The notes below the pieces were generated by a model that did no database searches, was not told where the DNA came from, and worked only from the letters and a program-made list of their open reading frames with translations. DNA of 64,000 nt from Cristatella mucedo (lineage: Eukaryota; Bryozoa; Phylactolaemata; Cristatellidae): positions 2,898,501 through 2,962,500 of the forward strand of contig WPIO01000002.1 of NCBI GenBank assembly GCA_009760855.2, read 5' to 3'. This document shows, one piece after another, positions 63,866 to 64,000 of the stretch. Position 1 is the stretch's first letter. The number at the start of each line of letters is the position of its first letter. The position numbers were made by a program, and so were the translations under genes.

Positions 63866-64000
63866 TCTAATATGGAGCAGCTGTAAGAGCTGACGAGAGG
63901 CTGGCACCTCCACAACGATGACAAAAAGTGGGCCGGCTAGCCCAACTGGATTCACGTCTTCGAATTGCTGCTCACCGAGCAAAGTAAAAAAAGGCTCATA

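Overview
The window is nuclear DNA from an animal. It holds large spliced genes with GT-AG introns, AATAAA poly(A) signals, thousands of bases of intron and intergenic DNA full of LINE and SINE copies, long dinucleotide microsatellites, and genes for complex I, TFIID, augmin and a ciliary small GTPase. Nothing looks prokaryotic. I cannot name the species. The protein divergence and the repeat families (a CR1/L2-like LINE with ATT-type tails, tRNA-derived SINEs, pogo and PIF/Harbinger elements) point to an invertebrate rather than a vertebrate. Coding exons of TAF3, ARL6 and NDUFA13 are GC-rich inside AT-richer surroundings. || Layout: (1) 2.7-5.6 kb, minus strand: complete four-exon NDUFA13 (GRIM-19). 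(2) 5.87-8.47 kb: a decayed pogo/Tigger-like DNA transposon with terminal inverted repeats, a frameshifted transposase and a LINE inserted in it. (3) 10.5-23.2 kb, minus strand: TAF3 in seven exons, from the N-terminal histone fold to the C-terminal PHD finger; its introns carry LINE copies, a (GGA)n tract and a decayed second copy of part of its own exon 3. (4) 23.2-28.6 kb: intergenic repeats, including a long LINE fragment and a 541-bp PIF/Harbinger-like element with a MADF-like ORF. (5) 28.9-29.5 kb, plus strand: ARL6 (BBS3) as one uninterrupted ORF. (6) 32.4-38.7 kb, minus strand: a five-exon basigin/neuroplastin-like immunoglobulin membrane protein. (7) 39.1 to about 61.7 kb, plus strand: HAUS7, starting 417 bp from the immunoglobulin gene in divergent orientation, with long introns full of repeats. 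(8) 62-64 kb: a LINE reverse-transcriptase fragment and a SINE. || The gene models were built by hand from homology, splice signals and reading phase. For NDUFA13 (150 aa), TAF3 (963 aa) and the immunoglobulin gene (539 aa) all exon phases close exactly. HAUS7 has one phase break (between exons 3 and 4) and an unsettled 3' end. || The five genes are unrelated housekeeping genes: respiratory complex I, RNA polymerase II initiation, ciliary trafficking, cell-surface chaperone or adhesion, and spindle microtubule nucleation. I see no gene cluster or new molecular system. The most unusual structures are an inverted, circularly permuted ~365-bp duplication in HAUS7 intron 8, a SINE family whose tail matches the resident LINE tail, the exon-fragment duplication in TAF3, a microsatellite serving as a TAF3 splice tract, and the intronless ARL6.
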